DNA of 64,000 bases from Brachionus manjavacas (Eukaryota; Rotifera; Eurotatoria; Ploima; Brachionidae). Below, in pieces: positions 1-11,788 of the stretch. Position 1 is the stretch's first letter. Every line of letters starts with the position of its first letter. The notes beneath the pieces were generated by a model. The model was not told where the DNA came from and searched no databases. It saw nothing but the letters and a program-made list of their open reading frames with translations. The position numbers and the translations under genes are program-made. The stretch covers positions 2,184,501 through 2,248,500 of the forward strand of contig JAHQIY010000001.1 of assembly GCA_019054805.1 (NCBI GenBank), read 5' to 3'.

Positions 1-49
1 GCAATTGACAAGCTTAAATTGTTGGAAAAAAAATGTTTTTTTTTTGTGC

Positions 50-112
50 TCAAGGTTAATCAACAAGCTAGTGTTTATGTCCATAAAAGACCGATTAATA
101 CTTCATTTATTC
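50..112. repeat. Dispersed tail repeat D, copy 1
   Basis: A stretch starting CAAGGTTAATCAACAAGCTA and ending in ACTTCATTTATT recurs at about 30895-30965 (very similar) and 43165-43215 (shorter, diverged). The shared form, ending in an AT-rich tail, looks like the 3' end of a retroposon family. No coding sequence is attached in any of the three copies. The family assignment is an inference. Confidence 0.55.
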
Positions 113-1556
113 AAGTTTATATTTAAATTTAATATTTAAAAAAAATGATGAAGTGATTTTGATACTATTCGAATTTAATGCTATTAATTTCTCTAAAAAA
201 GAAACTAAGGTAAAAAGAATGTGGTTTGATTTTTTTTGTTTGAATTGCAAAATGTATCCACATTGGAAAAGTGCGATGTTTCAAATAACGTTTTTGTACA
301 TTTATTCATGGTATATTTAATAAACCATTAACACCAAAGAACATTCGTAATAAATTCAATTTCAAAAATGAATTACCTAACAGCTATAATTTAAGATCAC
401 AAAATGAACTGATAGTGCCGGATAAAGGCAAATTCAATAACTACGGAGAGTTGACATTTGGTTATTTCTTTTTAAAATTTATTAATTGATTCTGGATGAT
501 CTTTATATAAATGAAAATTTTTTCAAAATTAGAGTAGATAACAATTTAAATTTGATTTTTAATTATTTTATTAGTGAAATTGAAAAATTTGATTTGAGAC
601 ACGTACTTTATGCAATATTTAAATAAAGGAAGCAAATATTAAATTTTTTTTTATGTTATTTTTGAATTATTGAAAAAATTTTATTTTATTTTTTTTATTT
701 TTTTTATTTTTTTTATTTTTTTTTGATGAATTTAAAAAAAAATCAATTTTCAATAAATATTAAGTAAAATAAGTAAAAAAATAAGCCATAAAGAACCCAA
801 TGTAGTTAAATTTTTATTTTTTTTACACAAAACCTAGAGTCTTTATCATCTTCGTGCACAGAATCAAAAATTTTAAACCAGATAAAAGCAAAATATACAA
901 TAAAATGAATTATTTTTGATCTAAGTTTTGAATTAAAACCAATACAAAACCATTTTTTTTTCCTTATCTAAACGCCCTACGTTTAATATTAACCGATTTT
1001 AAAGGATAAGCAATTCAGATTTCTGTTTTATAACTCATCTTACCTCTTTCCTTAAAAAACTACAGAATGATAGAAAATCTAAAAACAGCTTCCAAATTTA
1101 AAATTAATGAATATTTGAACATTCATTATTATATGCTAACTTGCTAGGTTGTAAAGTATGTCTGGAAAATTTAGGGCATTACAAAAAAAAATATTCAAAA
1201 AATTTATAAGTAGTGAAAATTTGAAATAAAATTCGAATATCAAATAATACAAGCTATATCATTTAATAGAATATTTTTTTAGCTTTCTTCTTATATATAA
1301 ATTGTCAAAAAAAACTTCTAACAACTCAAAAAATCTTTTTAAAAATACTTAGATAAAATTCATAAAAAAAACTAGTCTATAAATTTTAGAATATTCATTA
1401 ATTACTAAAATATTACCACACCTTGACAATCCCTGGAAATTGTTTTTGTCACGCAATGTTTGGAATATCTTTTTTATTTTTTTCATGTACTTTTTACAAC
1501 TCATTAATTATTTTTGACTTTAAAATCGGTGATTTTATTGAGTTGTACCATTTCGT
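113..1556. other. AT-rich non-coding stretch
   Basis: No frame of convincing length or composition is visible on either strand. A run of TTTTTTTTA-like 9-mers lies near 680-725. Otherwise only homopolymer-rich sequence is seen. Confidence 0.5.
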
Positions 1557-3026
1557 TGATTTTTCAATAAAAATGGGTAAAAAAAGTAACTGAGGCGCAA
1601 AGGTGGCAAATAATTGGGCTGTTGAAGGATAAGACAAAGTCTCAACAAGAAATAGCTGATTTAACTAGTAGGAGTTTCTAGAAAATGCGTGTTTATTTCA
1701 AAGTGTAATTATGAGAAGACTTCGGTGGCCAAAGAATTACCAAGGTCTGGTAGACTTCAAAAGATTAAAAGTTGAGATGAATCGTACTATTTAGAAAAGT
1801 CATAATCAATCTTAAAAAAAGCTATAGACAACTAGCATCTGACTCTAGTTCTAAGTATCCAAATGTTAGTGTTAATAAAGACACTGTTAGAAAAATGCCA
1901 TTAAAGAAAAATATAATATAAACCAAAGTTACAGGATGGTGGAGGTTCGGTTGGAATTTGCGGATGAGTTAATCACAAAGGTAATGGATTGATTCTGTTT
2001 GTATACATAGACATCGTGGAAAATCAGTTGTTACCATCAGCCGAGATATTTTTTTTATAAGAGTCAGCATTATAAAAAAACTTTAACATTAATACTTTAA
2101 TTAAACTTAAATATTTTTTTATAAGAGTTCACAAACTGCTCATTTCGTTAGAAAAAGGTTTCAAGAAAAAACAATATCGGTCCTCCCTTGGTTCCCAAAA
2201 TCACCTGATCTTAATCAAATAGAAAATTTATGGTCATAAATATGTTACCGTAAATTTCTAAAACACGTAAATTTAAAAATTTACTGGTCTAACAGTAAAA
2301 ATGTAAAACATAAAAAAATGAATAAATTTTAGATATTTACTGATATTTCTTTGGTATAAGTAATTTACTGAAACAAGTTTAGTAAATTTCTGAAACGAAA
2401 CGTATATTTTCAAAATAAAAAATAAAAAATATTTTTCTCTTTGAGTTTTAGTGATTTACTGGAATCTTTTTAGTTAATTACTGAAATAGTGTAATCAAAA
2501 ATTTATTTGTTTTTGCAGCTTGAATTCCCTTCATGACATCTTGAGCTATACAACTGATGTCATGGAGGGAATTAGCAACTGGGATTTTTTGCAACCACAT
2601 CAATTTGTCATACAGTGCAGTTGCATTTTACCATACCTTGACCATCAAGCATGTTTCTGGAAAATATTTCTTACTTCTTGTCATCATTTTTTGTGCTCGT
2701 TTTTGTTGATTATCACTTACATTATTTCTTATCTTCAACAAAGAATTGGCTTTATCGATAATATCATCAATAGGAAGATCTTCGTTTGATGGATTGACCA
2801 TTCTTCAAGCTTTAGTATATTACTGAAACTAAAAAATTGTTTTACATAATTACTAACTGAAAAGTAAATTTAAAACATTACTAGTAAAAAACAAAACATA
2901 ATTTTATTCCTATTTGTTTTACATTTTTACTGGTACAACAGTGATTGAAACATGATTGAATCTATACCAAAACGTATCGCAGAGTGTATTAAAACTAAGG
3001 GCTGCCATTTTAAATGTTAAAATTAT
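1557..3026 (+). mobile_element. Decayed Tc1-like transposon 1
   Basis: Read on the + strand, the left part gives a Tc1-type N-terminal helix-turn-helix region (KSQQEIADLTS) and then YRQLASDSSSKYPNVSVNKD, with several stops and frame changes. At 2160-2235 it gives SVLPWFPKSPDLNQIENLWS, the conserved segment around the second catalytic aspartate of Tc1 transposases. The transposase C-terminus, SIPKRIAECIKTKGCHFK followed by a stop, resumes at about 2955-3021. The two halves are separated by a 660-bp inverted-repeat element (2283-2942). Terminal repeats were not identified with certainty. The copy is clearly dead. Confidence 0.8.
2283..2942 (-). mobile_element. 660-bp inverted-repeat element inside Tc1 copy 1
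   Basis: The two ends are inverted repeats of about 28 bp, sharing the core CAGTAAAAATGTAAAACA with about three mismatches outside it. Inside each end are repeated motifs of the type TTTACTGAAA, as in subterminal transposase-binding repeats. The - strand of the middle (about 2807-2515) encodes a peptide starting MVNPSNEDLPIDDIIDKANS, with KRAQKMMTRSKKYFPE further on. This resembles the linker before the C-terminal domain of KRBA2/Ginger-type integrases, but the similarity is weak. It is probably a non-autonomous deletion derivative of a DNA transposon. No target duplication is visible, and some Tc1 sequence between the halves appears lost. Confidence 0.6.
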
Positions 3027-3449
3027 TATTTTCTAAATTTTGTAGACATTTTTTTTTGATAAAAAATAAAAATCTCTTTTTTTGGCGATTTTTATCTGAA
3101 TGAAATTTAAGTAAAAAAAATATTTTTGTTTTTTTATTTTGCCGCACTGCTTCCCAGAAACAAACTTTGCATAAAAAAAATAAATGTTCTGAATTTTCTT
3201 GACATACTGTATTTGTGCCATTACATTGGTTACTAAAGAATCTTCAAATTTTTTTTTCAATTTTACAAATAAAAATGTTTCAAAAGTTTAAGTAGTAGAA
3301 TTTTTTTTTACAAATCAATTGTTTTTTTCGTATATTGTTTTTTCAAAAACATAAAACCAGAAAAAAATTAAGTGAAAAAAAAATCCAAAAAGAAAAAATG
3401 GGTACAATTAGTTAACAAAAAAAACGCTTCAAAGTTTAGAAATTTTTAC
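3027..3449. other. Gene-free AT-rich spacer between two Tc1 copies
   Basis: Homopolymer-rich sequence. GACATACTGTA near 3201 matches the terminal-repeat sequence at the end of the third Tc1 copy (about 13235), so part of this stretch may be a Tc1 end. Nothing else is recognisable. Confidence 0.4.
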
Positions 3450-5070
3450 AATTTAATATTTGAAATGACCGCCTTTGGCATTATAACAAGCCAAAGCTCT
3501 TTTTGGCATAAATTCAATTAATTTTTTCACATACTCAGTGGGAATCTTTAACCACTCTTAGTGTAACACCTCTTTTAAATGCTCAATGGAGATAACTTGG
3601 GCTACCTCTCGAACAGATATTTTAGAGTGCGCATTGGTAAAGCGTACTCAACGTATAAGATCATTGACGCTTGGATGTCCAAAAGTAGCATCTTGGGCCC
3701 AGACTACTTTAACATATACAGCATCAAAAATACAATATACATGATACTCGACAAGAATGACAGACATATGGGCAACACAATAAAATTAACATGCAAAAAC
3801 TATCAACATCTACACTGCAAAAATCCAAAGTTTCTCGGAGTCACCCTCGACCCAGCACTCAAACTCAACAAGTACATCCACATCACAACTCAGCGAGCTC
3901 AAAAACGCATGAACCTACTTAAATAAATAAAAGACAAAAGATGGGGAGCTTCTTCCAAGTTAATCATGATACTCTACAAGACACTAGTGAGGCCACTTCT
4001 AGAATACGTCCCATTCGCAACTCTAGTATTAGCAATGTCACAAAACCAAAGACTGGAAATAATCCAAAGGCAAGCAGTTAGAAAATCAGTAAACTGGCCA
4101 CACGGAGTAAGCGCAGAAGACATCTACCAACAGTACAACATTCAGAGCATAAAATATCGCGCAACCTTCTTGACAAACAAATACATCGGAAGAGCTTATG
4201 AAGTCAATATCATTATCAAAGTACTCATCGACGATGACAACACCACAAAAGCTTTCGACGAAGGAGCCTCCCGCAAGACAAGGCCAAGATTAACAATTCT
4301 GGGAAAAGTCAAGACACTAGAGATACCTTGCAGCAAACTACTTTCAACAAATTTAGAAATCACTCAACAAGAACACATGCTAACATTTACAAAAAATTAC
4401 AAATACGCCGTGCCTAATAGCTTCCATTTGTATAATATTTTATTTTTTTTATCTTGTAATTTTATTACTCTATTTTATATATAAATTTTATACAATAAAA
4501 TCTTTAGAAAAAAAAATCTTGAGTGTTAACAATTTTGGCATTCATGTATGACCATAGGTTCCCAATTGGGTTGAACATGGCAAAACCTCAATGTTCTGTT
4601 CATTGAACTAGTCGTTTACTGAGTGAGTAGTATGTGCCACTGCGCCATCTTGTTCAAAAACCCATGGGTCATTTGGCTCAAATAGGAGTTCAACAGATAG
4701 AAAAAGATTCTGTTCCAAGAGGTTGATGTAGAAAAATTGATTAATTTGTCCTGAAAAAAATTTGCATATACCAATGCCTTTGTAAGAAATGCATTCCCAG
4801 ATACCGGCTGAGCATCAACCGTTTTGTAACCTTGGTTTCAAAGATATTTGGATGAAACTTTACATTTTAATATATTTTAGTCTATCTTTTAGGTTTAGAA
4901 GGGGTTTTCTGACCACTGAACGAGCCTTTAAACCTTTCTTTTGGAGAAATCTCATAAGAGTATACTTACTAATTCCAACTCCTTGAGTCTTAGATTTAAA
5001 AAAAGTGGGGAGTTTTTGATAGCTAGATGTATGCTTTTCATCTCCAATTTTTTACAGACCCATGATCTTC
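3450..5070 (-). mobile_element. Decayed Tc1-like transposon 2, split by a LINE
   Basis: On the - strand the sequence gives, in order: GVGISKYTLMRFLQKKGLKA (DNA-binding linker region), FEPNDPWVFEQDGAVAHTTH (around the second catalytic aspartate), FNPIGNLWSYMNAKIVNTQD, then after a 933-bp interruption LKEVLH, EWLKIPTEYVKKLIEF and MPKRALACYNAKGGHFKY with a stop. This is the canonical order of a Tc1-family transposase. Stops and frame shifts show it is dead. If the inserted LINE (3581-4513) is read over, NTQD-LKEVLH becomes continuous at the DNA level, so the element was whole here when the LINE landed. Confidence 0.85.
3581..4513 (+). mobile_element. 5'-truncated jockey/CR1-type LINE inside Tc1 copy 2
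   Basis: The first frame (to 3926) reads YFRVRIGKAYSTYKIIDAW, then SILGPDYFNIY, and later KFLGVTLDPALKLNKYI. These match the middle and thumb parts of jockey/CR1 reverse transcriptases. The expected catalytic YADD/FADD segment between them is absent, so there is an internal deletion. The second frame (3966-4484) starts MILYKTLVRPLLEYVPFATL and continues into the post-RT domain. The copy ends in an AATAAA-containing 3' end and an A run at about 4508-4516. A short duplicated AAAT flanks it (3577-3580 and 4514-4517). It lies on the opposite strand to the host Tc1. Confidence 0.8.
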
Positions 5071-5369
5071 TATTTTAGTGGACCAGAAAAAAATTTTTAA
5101 CCATTTTTTTCCAAAATAAATATTGTCTGATAATCCTATTTATTTGTAAGGTATTTAAGTAGATTTGAGATTTCTAAGAAGCTTAGGAGCACAATTTACT
5201 CAAAATTAGAATATTTATAAGAATTAATCATTTAGGTATGAAAAAAATGTTTAAATTGTTTAATCTTTTGGATTTTAAAACAAATTTCTATTTTTGAACC
5301 GACTTTTATTTTTTGTTTTTTACAGGAAGCTTTTTTATTTTAAATATTTAACAGCTAATTATATTTTTA
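5071..5369. other. AT-rich spacer, no gene seen
   Basis: Only AT-rich sequence without a credible frame. It probably contains the unrecognised 5' end of Tc1 copy 2 and the eroded start of the next LINE. Confidence 0.4.
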
Positions 5370-7127
5370 TGTCTATGATTCAAAAAAAGGCCTCAACTTC
5401 ACAAGATCCTTTAAATTATAGACCAATTAGTATAATGGGTTGTTAAGGAAAGTTACTGGAACTATTCAAGATTAAACAATTTTTTAGAATAAAATTCACT
5501 TCTTATCCAGGAGCAATATGGATTTAGAAAACACCGGCAAACATCAGATAACCATTTCTTTTTAATTCAAAAAATAGTGGAGTAATTTAATAGAAAAAAA
5601 GAGTTTTTGCCTGTTTTTTTATATTTCCAAAGCCTTTGATGGGGTTTGGCATGAAGGTTTACTTTTTAAATTGATTAATATGAATCCATCTCATTACTTG
5701 ACTAACAGGATTAGATCCATTTTGGACTCGAGGACATTTAGGGTAAATGTGAATGACCACCGCAGGTGTCCCTCAATGCTCAGTAATTATTCCTCTTTTA
5801 TTTTGTATATATATTAATGACATTCTCAAAAGAAACAAAACAAATAATGAATACTCTGCTTTTCGCAGATGATCTAGTTACATTCTTCATTTATAACAAA
5901 AAGGGGACCCTCGAAAATAAGATAAATAAATAAACCAACGAACTAGAACAATGGCTTGTAAAATGGAAAATGAAGATATCAGTTGAAAAGTCGTGTTCAG
6001 TAGTCTTCTCTAGGTACATAAAAGAGAGTGATAATCTAAACTTAAAAATTTATGGAAACAGAATAATAAGCCAAAAAGAAATCAAGTTTCTTGGTATAAA
6101 ATTTAGACTATTCTTTTCCTTGCTTGAATTCATTTTCAGAAAACAATAATAATAATAATAAGCTACAGCAAGACGATTTGTGGAGACGACTTACTACGGA
6201 AGCCGTCTATGGTAGCTGCTTTTCATTGACCTTAGAGAATAATTGTTGTTTAAATCTCTTTAATACTTAGAGTGGAGACGGCACTGCTGTCTCCACTCCG
6301 TTAAGGAATCAAGGAATCAAGGCCTAGTAACACGATGTCCGCTAGAATACTTCCAAGCGTCGAGACTGTTCTTGAACTGGTTTTCAGTTGAGGCACTGAT
6401 TACTGTCTCAGGTAGGCTGTCCTACTCTCTGATGACACGATTTGTGAAAAAGTTTTCACGTTGGGCGCAGTTGGTAGGTGCTTGGACAGAGAGACGCCTC
6501 TTGTGCTTTCTAATACCCTGGACTGGTCCGGGTTGGGAAAGCGAGCTGCATTGCGGAGGAGGTCTGACCCAATCTATGCTATTTAAGCCATTTCTAATCT
6601 TAAAAATTTGGATCATGTCTCCTCTGGTCCTGCGTTCGTTCAGAGTGGGCAAACCCAAGATTTTCAGAAAATAATATCAAAAACTTCAAGTAATTCAGAA
6701 TATAGCAGTCAGATCTATCCTTAAGTTAAAATATGTTACTCTCTCCAACATCGTGCATCATGAGGCTCTTAATAAACTTAAATTACTAGCAGTCTCGAAT
6801 TGGTTATTTTGAGTTGAGTGAGGGATTTGTTGGGACAAGACTAAGTCATTCTATTCCATTGATTGTCAGACTGGTTGAGGAATAAAAAGAAGGGTTCAAA
6901 TCGAGATATATTAAATACCAAACTCCATTGTGTAATTGCTACCTTACTATTACCTCTTTTTTTCATGAAGCTTCAACTATGTACACTTCTGTCACATGCA
7001 ACAACCTATTTCAATATATGTCTTTTAAATTTTTTTCTTTACATTTTTTTTTAGCTTGTTTACTTTATTTTTTTTTATTCTTTATTCTGAAGGAGCTCTA
7101 GCTCGATACAGAAAACAAATAAATAAA
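5370..7127 (+). mobile_element. Decayed LINE, family A, copy A1
   Basis: Translated pieces include DPLNYRPISIMG (finger region of a LINE reverse transcriptase), the segment after the second catalytic motif, DYSFPCLNSFSE, and, after a nested insertion, IQNIAVRSILKLKYVTLSNI in the C-terminal domain. The 3' end carries GGAGCTCTAGCTCGATACAG followed by AAATAAATAAA. The same tail occurs in four other copies here (12446, 21822, 25285 and 50985 regions), which defines the family. Compared with copy A5 a segment between the FLGI and DYSFPC motifs is missing. Many stops are present. Confidence 0.8.
6147..6660 (-). mobile_element. LINE family B 3' end inserted into LINE A1
   Basis: The - strand frame from 6658 reads MGLPTLNERRTRGDMIQIFK and NCAQRENFFTNRVIRE, the typical C-terminus of CR1/jockey-like LINE ORF2. 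It then enters a 3' UTR that ends in (TTA)n at about 6147-6165. The insert is flanked on both sides by TTTTCAGAAAA, a target-site duplication within LINE A sequence. Only the last ~500 bp of the element are present, as expected for 5'-truncated reverse transcription. It is younger than LINE A1, because its frame is still mostly open. Confidence 0.8.
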
Positions 7128-7901
7128 CTCTTAAAAAGTAAAGTGACGACAGCCATTTAAAAGAAAAATAAATTAATTATTTAAGATATAAATTATAGTT
7201 ATTTATTTGGTCTTACCCCAAACTCGTCTCACATATTCATCTAAAAAATAATGATTTTGTGAAATTTTTATAAATTAATTTTTGGAAATTTTTCTAATAG
7301 AGAAAATAAATGATCAAAATTAATTAAAAAATTTAAATTTACAAAATAATGTTGTATATTAAAAATTTTGTTTAAATTTTTGTTTTCTTTATTTATAAAT
7401 GGTTTAATGATTTTCAAATCAATTTAATCAAAGTTTTTATTACCAGAAATCATATCGGGTTTGTACCAAACTAGCACTTAAAAAAGCTGAAATTTGAATT
7501 CCACTAAAAATTAATTTTTTTCGATTTCTTTTATTAAAAAAAAGAGTTGCTTTTTTTAGAAACAAACCTAATAAAGAAAAAGAAAAACATGTTGATTTAA
7601 TTTAATTTCAAAGCGTCATCAAAACGTGTAATGTTTGAAGTTGAAAAATGTCTTTACACAACAGAAGACAAAGTGTCTTACAGAATCACCTTAGAATGAT
7701 TATGAATGCGAATTATTTTCATATATTTATTTAAATTTATAAAATTAACATTTTGACTAGGCAATTTAATTTAAGCTAAAACTAATCAATTTTTTTTCAA
7801 TTCAAATTTTAATCAACATTCCACAGATTCTAAAAAAAATATTTTAATTTTGATTTAAATTATTCTATTAAGACATTGGCAAAATTTTATACAATAAAAT
7901 T
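7128..7901. other. Upstream region of glutathione synthetase
   Basis: AT-rich intergenic DNA. No TATA box or promoter element could be singled out from the background. It presumably holds the 5' UTR and promoter of the following gene. Confidence 0.4.
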
Positions 7902-10900
7902 ATGGCAAAGGAATTCAAAATAGAAAATAACTTAGAAATTTTGGAAAAAAATGTCCACGACTTTTGTTTTATGAGGGGCCTGATCTTCTTCAGGCCTGAC
8001 AAAAGCATCAACGAAAAGTCGAATGACCTGGCGTCCCATTTGCCGGTCACCTTATTTCCCACTAGTTTTGCCAAAAAAGAATTCGAATATGCGCAAAATG
8101 TCCAAAAAATTTTCCAAAAATTAATTTTCAACATTTCACAAGATCATGATTTTTTGATGAACACTTTAAAAACGTAATTAAGCTAAAATAGCATGGCATA
8201 ACAACAACAAAAATTAAATTCTCTCAAGGGTCATTTTAGTTGACGATTTTACCAGGCGTTTGTGGAATATCTATGAGCAAGTCCATCAAGAAGGAATAGT
8301 CCAACCAGTGTCTCTAGGCATTATACGAAACGATTTTATGCTGGATCAGAACAAGTCCCAAGAAATAACTCAACTTAGCCAGATAGAAATAAACACTATC
8401 AGTTGTAGCTTTGGTGCAGCTTCTTGTCAAGTGTCTAAACTGCATGAATATAGTTTAAGATTGACCGGTAATCACCAATTTTTGTCCAAAGTGAGCCTTT
8501 TTTTCAATTTGGAATTTTAAAATTAAAATTTTTAGCTAGCGCCTAATAACAATGTTCAAGTACTAGCACAGGGTTTAGTGAATGCATGGAGAATGTACGA
8601 AAATATTGAAGCGATTTTAGTCTTTTTAGTTATTGACTTGGAGAGAAATATTGGTGACCAGCGTCTACTGGAGTACGAATGTACCACACTAGAGCCTAAT
8701 TGTAAAATTTTGAGATACACTTTAAATGATTTTGCCCAGCATGGCTATCTTGACGAACATAAATGTCTAATAATGTAATTTTAAAATAACTTTTTATTTT
8801 GACTTTTAGCTTTTGAGAAATTCACTACAAAAGAACAGAATAAAATGACAAAAAATCTGATTATTATTTTTCTAGAGGTTCAAAATTAGACCTGTAAATG
8901 CAAAATGGTGCATTGGGTAAATAGGAAAATTTTCTAAGAAAATATCTCCTATAGGAAAAAATTCCACTTTAAATCAAAATTTAAGATGATAAATGGCTTT
9001 GTTTTGTAATTAACTATTAAAATTAGAAAGAAGTAATAAAAATTTAGAATTTAATTGTTAAAGGAATTAAATTTCTTTCTTTATCAATACAGAGCAATTA
9101 GAATTTAACCATATATAGATGATGATTTTTTTGGACTGGATGAAGAAATTTGCCTAAACGCTTCGTATTAGATTTCTTTGGTATTTTTATTTTTTAAATT
9201 TCTTTTAACTTTTAACTTTTATTTTTAAATAATTTTTATATTAAAATTAAATTTCAAATGACTAAAATTTCTTCTGCAATTTTACATTTGAAGTTTTTTT
9301 ATTACTAAGTTAATAATTTAAAAAAAAAATTCAAAATAATTATTTTGGAAGATTTAGAAAAAAGAGAAAAAGATATTTGTGTTTAAAATCATTTACAAAA
9401 ATTGAAAATGAAGTAATCTGTACTTCTTGAGCTTTTAATAAAAAACTTTCCTATATTCTTTTTGTGAAAAAATTAAATTGTTTTTGTGCAGAATACGGTT
9501 TTTAAATTACCTGATGAAGAGTTTTTTAAACCTGTCATCAATTATGTCAATTTTTTTCAAAAAATATTAACAATTATTTATCGATTTATAGAGGAACTCA
9601 CCGAAAAAAATGAATAAATGCATTTTTTAATACTTAAAAGGTAACCATTGTCAAACTTGGAAATTTGTCTTTATTTTTATTTAATTAAAAAAGGTAACTA
9701 GATCATCAGCAAACATGAGGGGGTATGGCATATTTTCAGAAATTTGTTTTAGTATATCGTTAATTAGAATTAAAATAATAAGAGGACTTATGAGCAAACC
9801 TTGTGGGAAACCGGTTTCGATTTTATCATTATTGAATTCAAAGTTATCAAGTCATACCAAAAGTTAATTTAAATAAACTTTAATTTTTTGCAAGAGTGCT
9901 AGTTTTTTGAGACTATAATATCATTCTCAAATAAATATATTTTATTTAACAAAATATATATTCTTAAGAGAAGTATTTTTTTATCAACAAGGAAAAATTA
10001 TTTTTTTGTCAAGCTAATTAACTTTTTACCAGTAAAATTTTTTTTTTATTTGGCAATTTCTTGTTTAACTTTCTCATTAATAAATTATTTTCTTCTTAAT
10101 CGAAATCATGATTATTTTTTTCATTTTGAATAAAAGTTGGTGCATTTTCCCAGAGTTATTTAAAAATCTTAAATTAAAGTTCAAGTCCGAACCAAAGGCT
10201 TTAATTTTTTATTTTTAAAATCCAGCATCATTTTTTTCTCGCTCCAGTTAGTTATTGTGGCGGCTAAATTAAAGTCAAAGTTTATTTAAGAATAAAAACA
10301 AAACTCTTTGTCTCGGCATTTTAAAAAAATGCTCGACTTGAACTTGTCTTAAGACTTGTATTTTTGAACAACTCTGCATTTACCTAATGACTTTGAGCAA
10401 TTTTGTATAAAAGAAACCTTCAGGTTGAAAAAGAACAGTCATAAAATCATTTTTATTCCTTTTTTAGTATAAGTTTTTAAAATCAAATTACCACAGGCTT
10501 CCTTGAATTGAGACATTAATTTTTTGAAGTACTATTTCAAGATTATTAAGATTTGGCAATTTTCATAAAATTTCCCTTTATCAAAAAACTTTTTGGGTGA
10601 TAATAAAATAATTTAACGGTGGTAAAATAACAGTGAGAAAAAAAAATTAGAAGCGAAAAATTTTATTTTGTTTTACCCTGCTCCTTTTTGTTCTTTCTGT
10701 ACTTAATTATTATTATTTTTGCCTTTTTTATCAATTAATAGTTAAATTAATTATTTTAATTTTAACTAATAGTTCTCTAATCTACAACATACCCGAATCC
10801 CTAAACAAAGACCCCCTTCCGGCTGCAATGATAAAATACAGAAAGGAGCAGGGTCACACAAAATTCTATTTAAGTACAAAAAGGAAATTGAAATGATCAA

Positions 10901-11788
10901 AAGGTCTATTCTCAATAATATTTAATTCATTTTTTAATTGTTTTGATATGGTTAATAATGTTTATATGAATGTTGCCTTCACATAACTTAAAGAAAAAAA
11001 GTTATTAGAATTTTTATCATTTTTTATTGTTCTTTTTTTTGTGATTTTCCCAAGACCAATTTTTATAAATTTTTTTTAGAGATGGGAAACAAGTTGGATT
11101 AGTATATTTCAGAGGTGGTTATGACCCGGACCACTATAAATCTGAGGAGGATTGGAATGCGAGGCTTTTGATCGAAAGATCTAGAGCTATCAAGTGTCCG
11201 AATATTCAGTTGCATTTGGTTGGAGCTAAGATTGTCCAGCAAGCTTTATGTGAGCCTAATAATGTCGAAAGGTATGTTTCAGATTGTGGTGAAGCTGCAA
11301 AAATTCGCTCCACATTTGTTGACATTTATTCAATCACGGTATTTCAACATATTTAATAAATAAAATTTTAAAAAATTAATGGTTTATTTAAGAAAGAAAA
11401 TTTAAATTTTATTCGGGATTTAATTGATAAAAAAAGCGAAGAATTTGTGCTTAAACCTCAAAGAGAAGGAGGTGGTAATAACATTTATAAGGGTGACATT
11501 AGAACATTTGTTGATTCATTGACAGATGAAAATGAGCTCATGGGATATGTTTTAATGAAAATGGTGGATCCTTATGTCAGTCAGAATTATGTCATTCGTA
11601 CAGGTGAAAAAAGTGAAAAAAGTAGTGTCATTAGCGAATTAGGCATATATGGTTATTATATAAGTAATGGTAAAGATTTGGTCGAAAATCGGCTTGGTGG
11701 ATATTTAGTTCGAACCAAATCGCTTGGCGTAAACGAAGGAGGAGTTGCTACCGGATTTTCAGCATTAGATTCAATTTATTTTGTCTAG
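7902..11788 (+). CDS. GSS: Glutathione synthetase, five exons
   Basis: It encodes the ATP-dependent ligase that joins gamma-glutamylcysteine and glycine to make glutathione in the cytosol. Proposed exons are 7902-8173, 8229-8490, 8536-8774, 11080-11338 and 11393-11788. They total 1428 nt, giving 475 aa, almost the same as animal GSS (474 aa in human), and every junction keeps frame. Diagnostic segments are DDFTRRLWNIYEQVHQEGI and QIEINTIS (exon 2), LERNIGDQR (exon 3), VYFRGGYDP and LLIERSRAIKCPNI (exon 4), the glycine-rich ATP-binding segment VLKPQREGGGNN (exon 5, about residue 360), SELGIYG and LVRTKS near the end. The start is the first ATG, with MAKEFKIENN matching the usual N-terminus in length. 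The first two and the last introns are about 45-55 nt. Intron 3 is 2.3 kb and carries repeats. The gene looks intact. Confidence 0.96.
9690..9850 (-). mobile_element. LINE reverse-transcriptase fragment in GSS intron 3
   Basis: The - strand reads IETGFPQGLLISPLIILILI and then FADDLVT without a stop over about 50 codons. This covers the PQG and catalytic FADD motifs of a LINE reverse transcriptase. The piece is isolated and lies antisense to the host gene. No 3' tail is attached. Confidence 0.75.
10330..10405. repeat. Dispersed ACTTG-rich repeat, copy 1
   Basis: CGACTTGAACTTGTCTTAAG followed by GACTT, an AT-rich spacer and AACAACTCTG recurs in diverged form at about 52530-52605, as GGACTTGGGCTTGACTTGAG and onward. 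Both copies lie in long introns, of GSS and NRBP. The source family is not recognised. Confidence 0.5.
10670..10870. repeat. Small foldback repeat, copy 1
   Basis: Inverted arms ACCCTGCTCCTTTTTG (about 10676) and AAAGGAGCAGGGT (about 10841) enclose a spacer containing CATACCCGAATCCCTAAAC. The same spacer core, in the other orientation, lies between the much larger arms at 37586-38090, so these are two members of one family. No coding sequence is seen. Confidence 0.6.

Noticed and set aside
3033-3260. 75-aa lysine/phenylalanine-rich frame on the - strand
   Set aside because: Composition is that of translated A/T runs; no domain, and it lies between transposon remnants.
7868-8134. 88-aa frame on the - strand
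   Set aside because: It overlaps GSS exon 1, which is strongly supported on the + strand; a shadow frame.
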